Shown in pieces: positions 33,372-42,602 of a stretch of 52,704 nucleotides of DNA (position 1 is the first letter of the stretch; each line of letters starts with the position of its first letter). This stretch comes from JAYOEY01 sp038120295 (lineage in GTDB: Bacteria > Pseudomonadota > Alphaproteobacteria > MPNO01 > UBA2964), in assembly GCA_038120295.1 (NCBI GenBank), contig JAYOLL010000026.1, forward strand, positions 1 through 52,704, written 5' to 3'. Both the position numbers and the translations under genes were made by a program. Under the pieces are notes generated by a model. That model worked only from the letters and a program-made list of their open reading frames with translations, was not told where the DNA came from and ran no database searches.

Positions 33372-36352
33372 TCGTCGCCCCCGCTGTCAACGACCGACCA
33401 TTCCTGAACCCGGGCGAGATGTTCGTAGTCCGAAAAGCGCAGCGCCTTGTTCGTGTCGGGTTGAGAAAGATAGGGCGTGGCCGCATCGTCGAAGCGGGCG
33501 ACCAGCCGCTCCAGCCCTTCGATGGAAGATCGCGCAAGCTGGTCGATATCGTCCCCGGCGGCGATCCGTTCCCCCGCCGGGTTTCCGCCGGTCAACCGCC
33601 AGAACTCGAGGCATGAGACCGGCGCGCCGGGGATATCTTCAAACCCGCCCTGGAACGCTATGGCGGCTTCCAGCGGCAATTGCGGCGCAAACCCCAACTC
33701 GACATCCACTCTTCGCGGTGCCGCCCCGGTCTTGTAGTCGATGATCGACAGGGTCCCGTCCCGAAGCCTGTCGACCCGGTCTGCCTTGGCGATGAGCCGG
33801 AACTTGCCGGCCGGGCCCGCGATCTCCAGCGCGCCGCTGACTTCCGTATGGGTTTCCGCGACGGTTTCGCGGTATTGCCGTTCTAGGGCTGCAAACCAGT
33901 CTGCGATGGCCAGATAGCGCGGCCACCAGAACGCCCGGACACCGGGTTGTGCAAGCGCCTTGCCGAACGCCCTGTCGCCGAACTCGATCAGGGCGCCGAG
34001 CATATCCTCTGGCAGGCGGTCGGGATTCTCCTGAACGAAGCGGTCGAGCGCCTCGTGGATCATGGTGCCCCGATCCGCGGCGCCCGGGTCGGCGTCGATC
34101 GGCTCGATCCGCTTGAGCCCGAGAATATGGCGGGCGTAGATGGCGTAGGGGTCGCGCATCCAGGTTTCCACCTGCGTAACGGAGAGCTGACGAGGCCGCG
34201 CGGTGAGCGGCGGCGTCGGCGCCGGACGGGTCATCGGCAACGCCCGAGGCGGTTCATTTACGGTTTGCTGCCAGCGCAGAAGGCTGTTGCTTGACTGGCC
34301 GCGATGCAGCTGCGCCACGGCTGCCTCGCCGCCCGCCGCCTTGAGCGTGTTGTCGAGCCGCAGAAGCCACCGCGCCGGCACTGTTGGCGTTCCGCCAATT
34401 CGGGCGGCGCGTGTGATCAGCACCTGTTCGGCGCAGAAATGCTGTGTAAAGTCGTGGGCGCTTTGCCCGATGCGTCTCTCTACCGGCGGCAGGCCGAATC
34501 GCGCGCGCATCGGCCTGCTCATCCACGGGTCTGCATCAGGTTCGACCGGCCATGTTCCCTCGTTAAGGCCTCCCAGACACACAAGGTCGGCGTGCTGAAG
34601 CCGGGCTTCCAGCAACCCCCAGATATGCAGTCTCGGATGCATGCCATAGCGTGGCCGCACGACGCGTCCGCGCATCAGGACGTCTAAGAAACCGGGATAG
34701 TCCGCGCCGCCGATCTCACCGATCTGTCCGGCGGCATCGCGAAGCTCCGCGACGAAGGTCGCCACAGCCTCCCCATCCTCGCCGACCCAGAGCCGCCGGT
34801 CGCCGGAGATTTCATCGGTTGCGGCAAGCCATTCCGCAAAAGCCAGGTGCGCGTCGAGCAGCGCGTCGATGCCGGCGCCGGCAGGCTCGCCGAGCAGCGC
34901 CGCGAAGGCCTCTGCCTTATCGGCGACATCCCGGAACCAGTCGGCGAGGGGTTTGTCGGCAGCGCCGGCCATATCCAGCGCGTCTGCAACCGCGTCGAAT
35001 CCCGCATCGGGGCGCGGCCCGCGCAGAACGGCGATCTCCAGATTCCGGACCCTTGCCCTGAATGCGGGCGTCGCCATTCTCCCGCTTGCCAGAGGATGTT
35101 TGAGAAGGGATAGCAGGGGCACGGGAGCTGCCGCTTGGGCGACGCAGTCAGCGACGAGCCGGAGAAAGGAACCGACAGGCGTCGAAGAAAGCGGCCTGCC
35201 CGCAGAATCGTCGATCGAGATATCCCAGCGCTGGAGCTCGGAGGCGACGCGTCTCGCCAGAGACCTGTCGGGAGTCACCAGCGCGGCTGTGCGGCCCGGC
35301 GTCTCCAGGGCCTGACGCATGGCCAGCGCAATAACCCCTGCTTCTTCCTGCGGTCCGGGACAATCGACCACCGAAACGCCTCCGAGGGCGGCAGAAAGGT
35401 CGGCCGGCGCAGACGCGTCGGCCTCGCTGAGAGGCGGCCGGAGGGCTGAGCGGATCAGGGCGACCCGCTCGGGCGGACAGGCGGGTTCCAGCCCTGCGGA
35501 CCAGACTCGGATATCTTCCGGGTCGGCGCCGATCCGCTCTAGCAGGCGAATCATACCGTATTGCGGATGGGTCGGCCCGATCGCGGCTCGTGCGTCCGCC
35601 GACAGCCCGGTGTCGTAGCCCGGCAGGATGATCTGCCCCTGCGGCAAATGGGCGATGACGTCGAGCAGGGCCGCCGTGGCGGGAATCGACCCGGTCGATC
35701 CGGCGGCGAATACAGGGCCCGGCGGAGGTTTCTTTTCCCAGCGCGCGGCCAGCGCATCGAGCAATTCATTGCGGCGCGCCGACGGGTCCAAACAGCCGTA
35801 CTCCTCCAGCACCATCGGCCAGTGTTCGGTCAGAATTCGCAGGAAATCGAGCGTTATCTGCCAATGCGCGGCGAGGTCGGACTCCACGAGGCCTTCGAGC
35901 CCGTCGAACTCGAGCCTTTCGGTCTGAACTTCGTCCAGCAGGTCGCCGAGGGCGCGGGCCAGCAACGCTGCACCGGCGGGGTTTCGCGCGCCGTCATCGC
36001 CGGTTCGCAGGATCAGGCGGCACAATGCTAGGCTGCGCGTAAGGTCGGGGATGGCCGGCGGCAGGTCGGCGAGGCCGCCTGCCGGCTCTTCCTCAGCCAT
36101 CTGAACGGTATCGGCATCGTCCATTTCGCCAAGCGGCCGGATCTGCGGCAGAAGCAGTGCCTTTCCGCCGGAGCGTCGCAGGAAGGCTTCGGCCAGAGAC
36201 CGGCAGGCGCGTCTTGTAGGCAGAAGGACCGTAACGTCCCCGAGGTCCTGTACGCCGTCTTCGCAACGCTGCAGCAATCCTTCCGCCAGCGCGTCCACCA
36301 TCGCGATGCCTGGCGGCACGGTGAAGACGGATGGCGACGTAGCGCCGGTCAC
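33368..36352 (-). CDS. addB: double-strand break repair protein AddB, alphaproteobacterial type
   Basis: 994 residues. The second, nuclease-bearing subunit of AddAB. The inactivated-helicase half starts VFTVPPGIAMVDALAEGLL and shows no Walker A motif at the place where Bacillus AddB has one. The C-terminal RecB-like nuclease begins SVTQVETWMRDPYAIYARHILGL and has the active-site IIDYKTGAAP. The cysteines that hold an iron-sulfur cluster in Bacillus AddB are not evident (Asp at the RDPYAIYA position). Both traits are, as far as I know, usual in the alphaproteobacterial subfamily. It overlaps murU and addA by 4 bp each. Confidence 0.95.
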   Translation of the reverse strand: MTGATSPSVFTVPPGIAMVDALAEGLLQRCEDGVQDLGDVTVLLPTRRACRSLAEAFLRRSGGKALLLPQIRPLGEMDDADTVQMAEEEPAGGLADLPPAIPDLTRSLALCRLILRTGDDGARNPAGAALLARALGDLLDEVQTERLEFDGLEGLVESDLAAHWQITLDFLRILTEHWPMVLEEYGCLDPSARRNELLDALAARWEKKPPPGPVFAAGSTGSIPATAALLDVIAHLPQGQIILPGYDTGLSADARAAIGPTHPQYGMIRLLERIGADPEDIRVWSAGLEPACPPERVALIRSALRPPLSEADASAPADLSAALGGVSVVDCPGPQEEAGVIALAMRQALETPGRTAALVTPDRSLARRVASELQRWDISIDDSAGRPLSSTPVGSFLRLVADCVAQAAAPVPLLSLLKHPLASGRMATPAFRARVRNLEIAVLRGPRPDAGFDAVADALDMAGAADKPLADWFRDVADKAEAFAALLGEPAGAGIDALLDAHLAFAEWLAATDEISGDRRLWVGEDGEAVATFVAELRDAAGQIGEIGGADYPGFLDVLMRGRVVRPRYGMHPRLHIWGLLEARLQHADLVCLGGLNEGTWPVEPDADPWMSRPMRARFGLPPVERRIGQSAHDFTQHFCAEQVLITRAARIGGTPTVPARWLLRLDNTLKAAGGEAAVAQLHRGQSSNSLLRWQQTVNEPPRALPMTRPAPTPPLTARPRQLSVTQVETWMRDPYAIYARHILGLKRIEPIDADPGAADRGTMIHEALDRFVQENPDRLPEDMLGALIEFGDRAFGKALAQPGVRAFWWPRYLAIADWFAALERQYRETVAETHTEVSGALEIAGPAGKFRLIAKADRVDRLRDGTLSIIDYKTGAAPRRVDVELGFAPQLPLEAAIAFQGGFEDIPGAPVSCLEFWRLTGGNPAGERIAAGDDIDQLARSSIEGLERLVARFDDAATPYLSQPDTNKALRFSDYEHLARVQEWSVVDSGGDE

Positions 36353-37083
36353 CCCGGCAGTCCCCGCGTCGATTCCAGGCGGGCTTCCGCTTCGGCGAGT
36401 CCTTCCGGCGTGCCGATATGATGCCAGTCGCCGTCATGCACAAGGCCGAACAGACGGCGTTCGGTTTCCGCGCGGTCGTAGAGACGGGTCAGGGGAAACG
36501 GGCCGTCCGGCGTACAGGCGAACAGTCGCGGATGAAGAAGCTGAACGCCGGTGAACACCAGCGGCGCTTCTGGTGCCTCCCGACGGCGGGTCAAACGGCC
36601 GCCGGCGTCGACAAAAAAGTCTCCTGCCCCGTCATAACCCGTAGCATCGGCAACCGGATGAAGGAGTAGCAGTGCATCCATCGCCGTATCGTCCCACGCC
36701 TCAAAGAGCCGGTTTAGCGCCGGTGTGCCGCCGTCCCTCCAGGCGATATCGGCATTGACCACAAAAAAGGCATCCGGTCCAAGCAGGGGCAGGGCGCGCG
36801 CAACCCCGCCACCGGTTTCCAGGAGGGTTTCGCGCTCGTCGGAAATCGCGATGCGGGGAACGGTTCGGGACGCGAGGTGATCCTCGATCATTTGCGGCAG
36901 GTAATGGACGTTAACAGTTGCATCCGTGACGCCGGCATCGGCCAGCGCGTCGAGGGCGCGGTCCAGCAATGTCCGGCCCGCTACGGTGACGAGCGGTTTG
37001 GGGCGCGTCTCCGTGATCGGGCGCATCCTGAGCCCCAGACCCGCGGCGAGAACCATCGCATGGCGCGGAGCGGTTCCCGTCAT
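36349..37083 (-). CDS. murU: N-acetylmuramate-1-phosphate uridylyltransferase MurU
   Basis: 244-residue nucleotidyltransferase of the MurU type. The signature MVLAAGLGLRMRPITETRPKPLV is at residues 10-32, then VVNADIAWRD with the metal-binding Asp. It makes UDP-MurNAc from MurNAc-1-P for peptidoglycan recycling, bypassing fosfomycin-sensitive MurA. The assignment rests on the adjacent amgK. A mannose-1-P guanylyltransferase role is the main alternative by sequence alone. The ATG at 37083 overlaps the amgK stop. Confidence 0.88.
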   Translation of the reverse strand: MTGTAPRHAMVLAAGLGLRMRPITETRPKPLVTVAGRTLLDRALDALADAGVTDATVNVHYLPQMIEDHLASRTVPRIAISDERETLLETGGGVARALPLLGPDAFFVVNADIAWRDGGTPALNRLFEAWDDTAMDALLLLHPVADATGYDGAGDFFVDAGGRLTRRREAPEAPLVFTGVQLLHPRLFACTPDGPFPLTRLYDRAETERRLFGLVHDGDWHHIGTPEGLAEAEARLESTRGLPG

Positions 37084-38090
37084 GCCGCTGCTTCCGGCGG
37101 GATGCCCCGTCTGTGGGGTGGAATGTGCGCGTCGATCCAGTGCCGGATCGCGCCAAGCGACGGGTGGGCGCAGGCCCGTTCGAACAGTTTCCACACTCGC
37201 GGGATGTGCGCCAGATAATCGGGCTTGCCGTCACGTCGGCAGAGGCGCGTGAAGATGCCGATTACCTTGGCATGCCGCTGCGCGCCAAGGATCGCCATGG
37301 ACGCTTTGAAAGCACCGTGGTCGAGTTCGGGAAAGGCGTCGAGATAGCGCGATGTCATCTCGGCCCCGATTCCCGTGTCGATATCGCGTCGCGCGTCCTC
37401 CAGCAGCGATACCAGATCGTAGGTCACAGGCCCCCTGACCGCGTCCTGAAAATCGAGTAGGCCGCAGGCGGCGACACCTTCGCGTTCAGGCAGCCTCATC
37501 AGATTGTCGACGTGATAGTCGCGCAGCACCAGCGATTCCGGAACGTGCCTTGCATGGCGGAGTGTCATCCGCCAGAGATCCCTGTATTCCCGGTTGGTCG
37601 CATCCGGAACGGGGGCGCGATCAATGGCGGGCATATACCATTCCGTCAGAAGCGCCGCTTCTTCCACCAGCCGGTCATCGTCGTAGCGGGGCAGCCCTGC
37701 CGGAACCGCCTCTTCGGCCGGTCTGCGATGCAGATCGATCAGCAGGTCTGTGGCGAGGCGGTAGAGACCGGCCTCGTCTGCGCCCGCTGCCAGCAGCCGC
37801 GTGAATGTATCGTCGCCTAAATCTTCCAGCAGCAGGAAGCCGGCTTCCTCGTCCCGTGCGAGAATTCTCGGCGCGCTGTAGCCGAGAGCCGTAAGATGTT
37901 CGCCGACCCGAAGGAACGGCCTCACATCTTCTTTCGGCGGCGGTGCATCCATAAGAACGGCGCGGCGGCTACCCAGCAGGAGACGGTCGTAGCGTCGGAA
38001 CGATGCGTCGGCTGCAAGCGTACGGCGCTCGACGCCGACCCAGCCTGCGCGCTGCAGAAAATCTTCTATCTGTCCGCTTCTGTCAGCCAA
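37080..38090 (-). CDS. amgK: N-acetylmuramate/N-acetylglucosamine kinase AmgK
   Basis: About 336-residue aminoglycoside-phosphotransferase-fold sugar kinase that phosphorylates MurNAc at C1 for the MurU pathway. Catalytic loop LVLRDYHVDNLM and metal-binding LLDFQDAVRGPVTYDLVSLLEDAR are clear. The start is uncertain. A TTG at 38090 gives the family N-terminus (ADRSGQIEDFLQRAGW) and an 8-bp overlap with tsaE, while an ATG at 38126 would overlap tsaE by 44 bp. Overlaps on both sides suggest tight coupling. Confidence 0.88.
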   Translation of the reverse strand: MADRSGQIEDFLQRAGWVGVERRTLAADASFRRYDRLLLGSRRAVLMDAPPPKEDVRPFLRVGEHLTALGYSAPRILARDEEAGFLLLEDLGDDTFTRLLAAGADEAGLYRLATDLLIDLHRRPAEEAVPAGLPRYDDDRLVEEAALLTEWYMPAIDRAPVPDATNREYRDLWRMTLRHARHVPESLVLRDYHVDNLMRLPEREGVAACGLLDFQDAVRGPVTYDLVSLLEDARRDIDTGIGAEMTSRYLDAFPELDHGAFKASMAILGAQRHAKVIGIFTRLCRRDGKPDYLAHIPRVWKLFERACAHPSLGAIRHWIDAHIPPHRRGIPPEAAA

Positions 38091-38586
38091 CGATATGCCC
38101 CCGGGCCAGACGGGCAGGCCATCCACCGCATGGGGTCAAGACCGCCTGCCGTTCGTTTTCGCGTTCCCCCTGAAGCAGGACGACGTCCAACCTGTCGATG
38201 GGCAAGAGCGGAGCGATTCTGTCCGGCCACTCGATCAGCGAAACCCCGGCGGCAAGCGCGTCCTCGAACCCCAACTCGTAGACATCGTTCGGTTTTTCAA
38301 GACGGTAGAGGTCGAAGTGGTGAACAGTGAAGGACGGAAATTCGTAGAGCTGAACCAGGGTAAATGTCGGACTTGGAACCTCTTCCCGTTCGTAGCCAAA
38401 TTTGTCGAAGAGAGCTGTTACGAAGGCGCGGGACAGGGCGGTCTTGCCCGTGCCCAGCTCACCTGTCAGCCCTATGACGTCGCCCGGCTCTGCCAGGGCC
38501 GAAAGGCGCGCTCCCAGCCGGTCCGTCGCTTGCGGATCGGGAAGCGGCACCGAGATTGTTCCGGTCGAGTGTGCATCGGGCACCAT
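38083..38586 (-). CDS. tsaE: tRNA t6A37 synthesis ATPase TsaE
   Basis: 167-residue P-loop ATPase of the TsaBDE complex that puts threonylcarbamoyl on A37 of ANN-decoding tRNAs. Walker A GELGTGKT is at residues 42-49. Family stretches VPSPTFTLVQLYE, HHFDLYRLEKPNDVYELGFEDAL and SLIEWPDRI are intact. It follows divL by 61 bp. The tsaE-amgK-murU order is well known in alphaproteobacteria. Confidence 0.95.
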   Translation of the reverse strand: MVPDAHSTGTISVPLPDPQATDRLGARLSALAEPGDVIGLTGELGTGKTALSRAFVTALFDKFGYEREEVPSPTFTLVQLYEFPSFTVHHFDLYRLEKPNDVYELGFEDALAAGVSLIEWPDRIAPLLPIDRLDVVLLQGERENERQAVLTPCGGWPARLARGHIVG

Positions 38587-38647
38587 CCGCCGCTTGTAAA
38601 CAGCGCCGGCGAATCCCGCAATAGGTCCAGAGTCAATAGGGCTGAAG

Positions 38648-40543
38648 TCAGTTCGAGGCGGCTGCCCTCGCGGGGAGGCTGCAGATCACGCTGGTGCCTT
38701 CGCCGGGCTCCGAATCGATCGAGACGGCGCCGCCATGAAGTTCGATAAAGCTTTTCACCAGGGATAGCCCAAGGCCCGCACCGGTGCGGCGCGCTTCAGG
38801 ATTGCTTCCGCGTTCGAAACGGCCAAATACGCGTTCCTGGTCTTCCGAGCTAATGCCGATGCCGCTGTCTTTGACGACAAAAACGATCTCGCCGTCGCGC
38901 CGCCGGGCCGACAGGACGATCCTGCCATTGTCGGGGGTGAACTTGACGGCGTTCGACAGGATATTGAAAAGCGCCTGCTTCAGGCGTCGCTCGTCTGCGA
39001 TAATCACCCCGATATCCGGGGAACAGTCGTATTCGACCTCCAGTTTTTTCTGGCGCGCACGTTCGTGAACGAGGCTTAGAACGCTCCGCAGCAGGCTTGC
39101 GACATCGATCGAGTCTAGTTCGAGCGTCATATGACCCGCCTCTATCGTGGCGAGGTCGAGAATGTCGTTTATGAGCATCAGCAGCCGGTTGGATGATTCC
39201 AGGATGCCGGTTGCATATTCCGACTGGCGTACGTTGAGGTCGCCGAAATATTCCCCGTTGAGAATTTCGGTGAATCCGATGATTGTATTCAGCGGCGTGC
39301 GCAGTTCGTACGACACGTTGGCGATGAACTCGGATTTCAGAATGTCCGCCGTCTCCAGCGCTTCGTTTCGTTCGCGCAGTGCCCGCTCCATATTGATCGA
39401 TGCGGTGACATCCACGTAGCTCAACAGGACCGCGCCGTCGGGAAGGGGCACTGTCGTGAAATCGACGGTCGATCCGTCTGTTCGTTCGATGCGGCCCTTG
39501 TGAGGCTCCCGGTCTGTCAGTTTGGCGATTATGCGTTCTTTTTCGGAAAGCCAGTCTTCCGTCGGCGCGAGCAGATCCGACATGCGGTCGACGATTTCCG
39601 AAATATGGGGCTCGTTCTCGAGCTGAGGCGCCGGGATTTTCCAAAGATTTCCGAATACCGGGTTGGTCAGCCGCAACCGCCCATTGGCGCCGACCACGGC
39701 TACGCCCTCATAAAGGTTGTCCAGCGTTTCGCGCTGCACGGCGATGAGCGTGTTGTAGCTGCGCTCCAGCGCCAGCGCATCGGTCACGTCCTCCCACACC
39801 ATCAGCAATCCGCCGAACGGGTGAGGGATGTTCACCGACCGGAGCGTCGTCCCGTCGGGCAGATGGATCATCTCCTCTACCGGGTCGATAAGGGATGTAA
39901 ATAGCCGGAGCTGTTCGTTCTTGAAGGCCGGAAAGTCCGCAAATTCCGGAAGCCGCCTTTTCTCCCGCAATGCTTCGAGGATTTCGCCGCGTAGAGGGTT
40001 GGTCCTGAGCCAGGCTTCGTCCAGTCCCCAGAGCCGAAGATACGCGTTGTTGAAAAACTGTAGCGACTGATCCGGTCCGAAAATAGCGATCGCAGTGCCG
40101 AGATTCTGGAGGATTTCCTCATGGCCGGCGATGTGTCGGGACAGTTCTGCCTGGACCGTTTCAATCTGTGTAAGGTCGATCGCGAAGCCGGCCAGGTTTG
40201 CGGTTTCGCCCAGCGGAGTTTCAACAAGCTCGAATAGCCGCCGGGTGCCCTCGAAAACGATATGTCGCCGATCGCTCTCCGGGCGCTTTCCCGCAAGCGC
40301 GCGCCGGGCAATCGCGCGCCGCCCCTCCGGCCCGGGTCTGTCGTCGATCTCCGGAAGCTGGTTGGTCGCCACCGTATCCGGTGCTTCCACGGCTCTGCGG
40401 TATGCGCGGTTGGCGAACCGGAGATCGAGATCCGCATCCCTGATCCAGACCGGGATGGGAAGCGCGTCGAACAGTTCGTGCATCTGCCGCGCGTCGTCCG
40501 ACAGTCGATCGATCCGGGCTGCATCGACGGTGCGTTCGCTCAC
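38648..40543 (-). CDS. divL: DivL-type PAS sensor pseudokinase, C-terminal part
   Basis: 631 residues if read from the GTG at 40543. Domains: PAS about 20-125, PAS about 140-255, PAS about 268-380, HisKA 400-465, HATPase 510-628. The H-box reads FIANVSYELRTPLNTIIGF: the phosphoacceptor is Tyr412 (codon TAC at 39308-39310) in place of His. The ATPase boxes LFNILSNAVKFTP, VKDSGIGIS and RRTGAGLGLSLVKSF are intact. Caulobacter DivL has the same His-to-Tyr change and controls CckA. The place between tsaE and ahcY matches Agrobacterium divL. There is no ribosome site before the GTG. The frame continues upstream through a single amber codon into the next entry, so this may be one interrupted gene. 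Confidence 0.88.
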   Translation of the reverse strand: MSERTVDAARIDRLSDDARQMHELFDALPIPVWIRDADLDLRFANRAYRRAVEAPDTVATNQLPEIDDRPGPEGRRAIARRALAGKRPESDRRHIVFEGTRRLFELVETPLGETANLAGFAIDLTQIETVQAELSRHIAGHEEILQNLGTAIAIFGPDQSLQFFNNAYLRLWGLDEAWLRTNPLRGEILEALREKRRLPEFADFPAFKNEQLRLFTSLIDPVEEMIHLPDGTTLRSVNIPHPFGGLLMVWEDVTDALALERSYNTLIAVQRETLDNLYEGVAVVGANGRLRLTNPVFGNLWKIPAPQLENEPHISEIVDRMSDLLAPTEDWLSEKERIIAKLTDREPHKGRIERTDGSTVDFTTVPLPDGAVLLSYVDVTASINMERALRERNEALETADILKSEFIANVSYELRTPLNTIIGFTEILNGEYFGDLNVRQSEYATGILESSNRLLMLINDILDLATIEAGHMTLELDSIDVASLLRSVLSLVHERARQKKLEVEYDCSPDIGVIIADERRLKQALFNILSNAVKFTPDNGRIVLSARRRDGEIVFVVKDSGIGISSEDQERVFGRFERGSNPEARRTGAGLGLSLVKSFIELHGGAVSIDSEPGEGTSVICSLPARAAASN

Positions 40544-40564
40544 TATCAGCGCGGCGGCGGCGCC

Positions 40565-40567
40565 CTA
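40565..40567 (-). other. in-frame amber stop splitting divL
   Basis: TAG on the minus strand, in the same frame as both divL pieces. Without it the reading frame runs 38648-41083 as about 811 codons, close to the length of Caulobacter DivL (769). It falls in the last beta hairpin of the first PAS domain (between VRGDCIVFV and GAAAALIV). Confidence 0.9.
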
Positions 40568-41083
40568 GACGAAGACAATGCAGTCGCCGCGAACCGAGAA
40601 ATTTCTTGCCCGGTCAGCCGAAAAGACCTGTAGCGAGAAAGCAATGCGTTTGCTGCGCAGGTCATCTACAGCGTTTCTCAGTGTTTCAGCATCTTCGTCC
40701 GGGAGCAGTTCCAGCATCGCCGCCAGCATGCCGTCGGGTGGGCTTTCGATACCCAGCATGTCGCTGAACCCTTCGCTGACGATTTCGTCATTCGAGTTGA
40801 AAGGCCAGATGATCGTGTGTTCCGACCGCAGGGATGAAACGGCCCGCATCAGCGTAGCGCGGCCCGAAATCTCCTCGTTTCGCGCCTTTTCGGCGCGCAG
40901 ATGTTGTCGGATACGGAATATGGCGATGAGAGCGACGGCGAGCAGCCCCGCCAGACTGGTCGATGCGGCCGCCAGGATGGTTGGCGGTCCGATCGTCCAG
41001 TCCGAAGCCGTTGCCAGACCGGGCCAGAAGATAGTGGCTGACGCCACAGCCAGCGTCGCCGGGAAATTTCGTATTGAAGACAT
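40565..41083 (-). CDS. divL: DivL N-terminal part: membrane anchor and truncated PAS
   Basis: 172 residues up to the amber codon. Two hydrophobic segments, about 8-25 and 36-57 (ILAAASTSLAGLLAVALIAIF), are followed by a short linker (RIRQHLRAEKARNEEIS). A PAS domain from about residue 80 (HTIIWPFNSNDEIVSEGFSDMLG ... ) breaks off before its last strand. This is the usual beginning of a membrane-anchored DivL. If only this piece were made it would be an incomplete PAS at the membrane. It starts 65 bp downstream of ahcY. Confidence 0.8.
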   Translation of the reverse strand: MSSIRNFPATLAVASATIFWPGLATASDWTIGPPTILAAASTSLAGLLAVALIAIFRIRQHLRAEKARNEEISGRATLMRAVSSLRSEHTIIWPFNSNDEIVSEGFSDMLGIESPPDGMLAAMLELLPDEDAETLRNAVDDLRSKRIAFSLQVFSADRARNFSVRGDCIVFV

Positions 41084-41148
41084 CCCCCCGTTCGTTCCCG
41101 GTCAGAAAACGGACGATCCTGAATCAGGAAGGGGGGATGTCGACGACA

Positions 41149-42444
41149 TCAGTACCGGTAGTGATCGGGCTTGTAAGGACCTTCGGTGGAAAGTCCGAGA
41201 TAGTCCGCCTGTGCCTGGGTCAGAGATGTCAGCTTGACGCCGAGCTTCTCAAGGTGAAGCGCCGCGACCTTTTCGTCCAGATGCTTGGGCAGCACATAGA
41301 CCTTGTTTTCGTAATCGCCGCTGTTGTTCCAAAGTTCAAGCTGCGCCATGACCTGGTTGGTGAAGGACGCGCTCATGACAAAGCTGGGATGACCCGTCGC
41401 GCAGCCGAGATTGACCAGACGGCCTTCTGCCAGAACGATCAGCTTCTTGCCGTCAGGAAATTCGACCTCGTCGACCTGCTCCTTGATATTGACCCATTTG
41501 TAATTACGCAGCGCCTCGATCTGTATCTCGCTGTCGAAGTGACCGATATTGCAGACGATCGCCCGGTCCTTCATTTCGCGCATATGGTCGAGCGTGATGA
41601 TGTCGATATTGCCGGTCGTGGTGACGAAGATATCGCCTTGCGGGGCAGCGTCCTCCATCGTCACGACCTCGTAGCCTTCCATCGCCGCCTGAAGCGCACA
41701 GATCGGATCGATCTCCGTCACCAGGACGCGGGCGCCCTGGCTGCGCAGGCTGGCGGCCGATCCCTTGCCGACGTCGCCGAAACCGGCGACCACGCCGACC
41801 TTGCCCGCGACCATCACATCGGTCGCCCGCTTGATTCCGTCGACCAGGCTTTCACGGCAGCCGTAAAGGTTATCGAACTTCGACTTTGTCACTGAGTCGT
41901 TGACGTTGATCGCCGGCACCTTCAGTTCGCCCTTCTTTTCCATCTCGTACAGGCGGTGCACGCCAGTCGTCGTTTCTTCCGAGAGTCCCTTGATGTCTTT
42001 AAGCATCTCCGGGAATTTCTCATGCATTACCAGCGTCAGGTCTCCGCCATCGTCGAGGATCATGTTCGGCGTCCAGCCGTCAGGGCCGGTGATGGTCTGT
42101 TCGATGCACCACCAGAATTCCTCATCCGTTTCGCCCTTCCAGGCGAACACCGGAATGCCAGCCGCCGCGATCGCCGCCGCCGCCTGGTCCTGAGTTGAAA
42201 ATATGTTGCAGGAGCTCCAACGAACGGTTGCGCCGAGGTCGACCAGCGTTTCGATGAGCACCGCCGTCTGAATGGTCATGTGAAGGCAGCCGACGATGCG
42301 CGCGCCGTCGAGCGGCTTCTTGCCTGCATATTCCTCGCGCAGCGCCATCAGGCCGGGCATCTCCGTTTCGGCAATCTCGATCTCCTTGCGGCCCCAGTCG
42401 GCGAGCGAAATATCGGCGACTTTGTAATCGTTGGCGGTACTCAT
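41149..42444 (-). CDS. ahcY: adenosylhomocysteinase
   Basis: 431 residues. It splits S-adenosylhomocysteine into homocysteine and adenosine, removing the product inhibitor of methyltransferases. The NAD-binding loop is GFGDVGKGSAASLRSQGARVLVTEIDP, substrate Lys/Asp are in NVNDSVTKSKFDNLYGCRESL, and the C-terminus ends PDHYRY as in the family. The ATG at 42444 has AGGAG 5-6 bp upstream. The frame is open to 42561 but that part is the leader. Confidence 0.97.
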   Translation of the reverse strand: MSTANDYKVADISLADWGRKEIEIAETEMPGLMALREEYAGKKPLDGARIVGCLHMTIQTAVLIETLVDLGATVRWSSCNIFSTQDQAAAAIAAAGIPVFAWKGETDEEFWWCIEQTITGPDGWTPNMILDDGGDLTLVMHEKFPEMLKDIKGLSEETTTGVHRLYEMEKKGELKVPAINVNDSVTKSKFDNLYGCRESLVDGIKRATDVMVAGKVGVVAGFGDVGKGSAASLRSQGARVLVTEIDPICALQAAMEGYEVVTMEDAAPQGDIFVTTTGNIDIITLDHMREMKDRAIVCNIGHFDSEIQIEALRNYKWVNIKEQVDEVEFPDGKKLIVLAEGRLVNLGCATGHPSFVMSASFTNQVMAQLELWNNSGDYENKVYVLPKHLDEKVAALHLEKLGVKLTSLTQAQADYLGLSTEGPYKPDHYRY

Positions 42445-42531
42445 AAAGTGCTCCTGTTGGTTCGGGTGAGGCGCCTGACAGCCGACCGTTCGATCGGAGG
42501 GCGCGCTGATTTCTGGGTCAAGACGGCCTGT

Positions 42532-42561
42532 CCTATAGCAGGGGGGCTCGTTGAGACGCAA
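42532..42561 (-). promoter_or_regulatory. candidate ahcY promoter and leader
   Basis: On the minus strand TTGCGT (complement of 42556-42561) and TATAGG (complement of 42532-42537) are 18 bp apart. The leader down to the ATG at 42444 has a hairpin CCGATCG/CGGTCGG around 42482-42498. I looked for a SAH riboswitch and do not see its conserved core. Confidence 0.4.
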
Positions 42562-42602
42562 GGATTTAGCGGATTTGCGCCAAAATCGGCGACAGAAGAG
42601 CG

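Noticed and set aside
33368..36352. AddB lacking Walker A and iron-sulfur cysteines as a defect
   Set aside because: The alphaproteobacterial AddB subfamily normally differs from the Bacillus protein in this way, and the nuclease core is intact.
40544..40567. Selenocysteine- or pyrrolysine-type recoding at the divL amber
   Set aside because: The codon is TAG, which excludes selenocysteine, and nothing in the window suggests a pyrrolysine system. Readthrough remains only one of several options.
42445..42600. SAH or SAM riboswitch in the ahcY leader
   Set aside because: A hairpin is present, but the conserved cores of the SAH and SAM-II/SAM-V elements are not seen.
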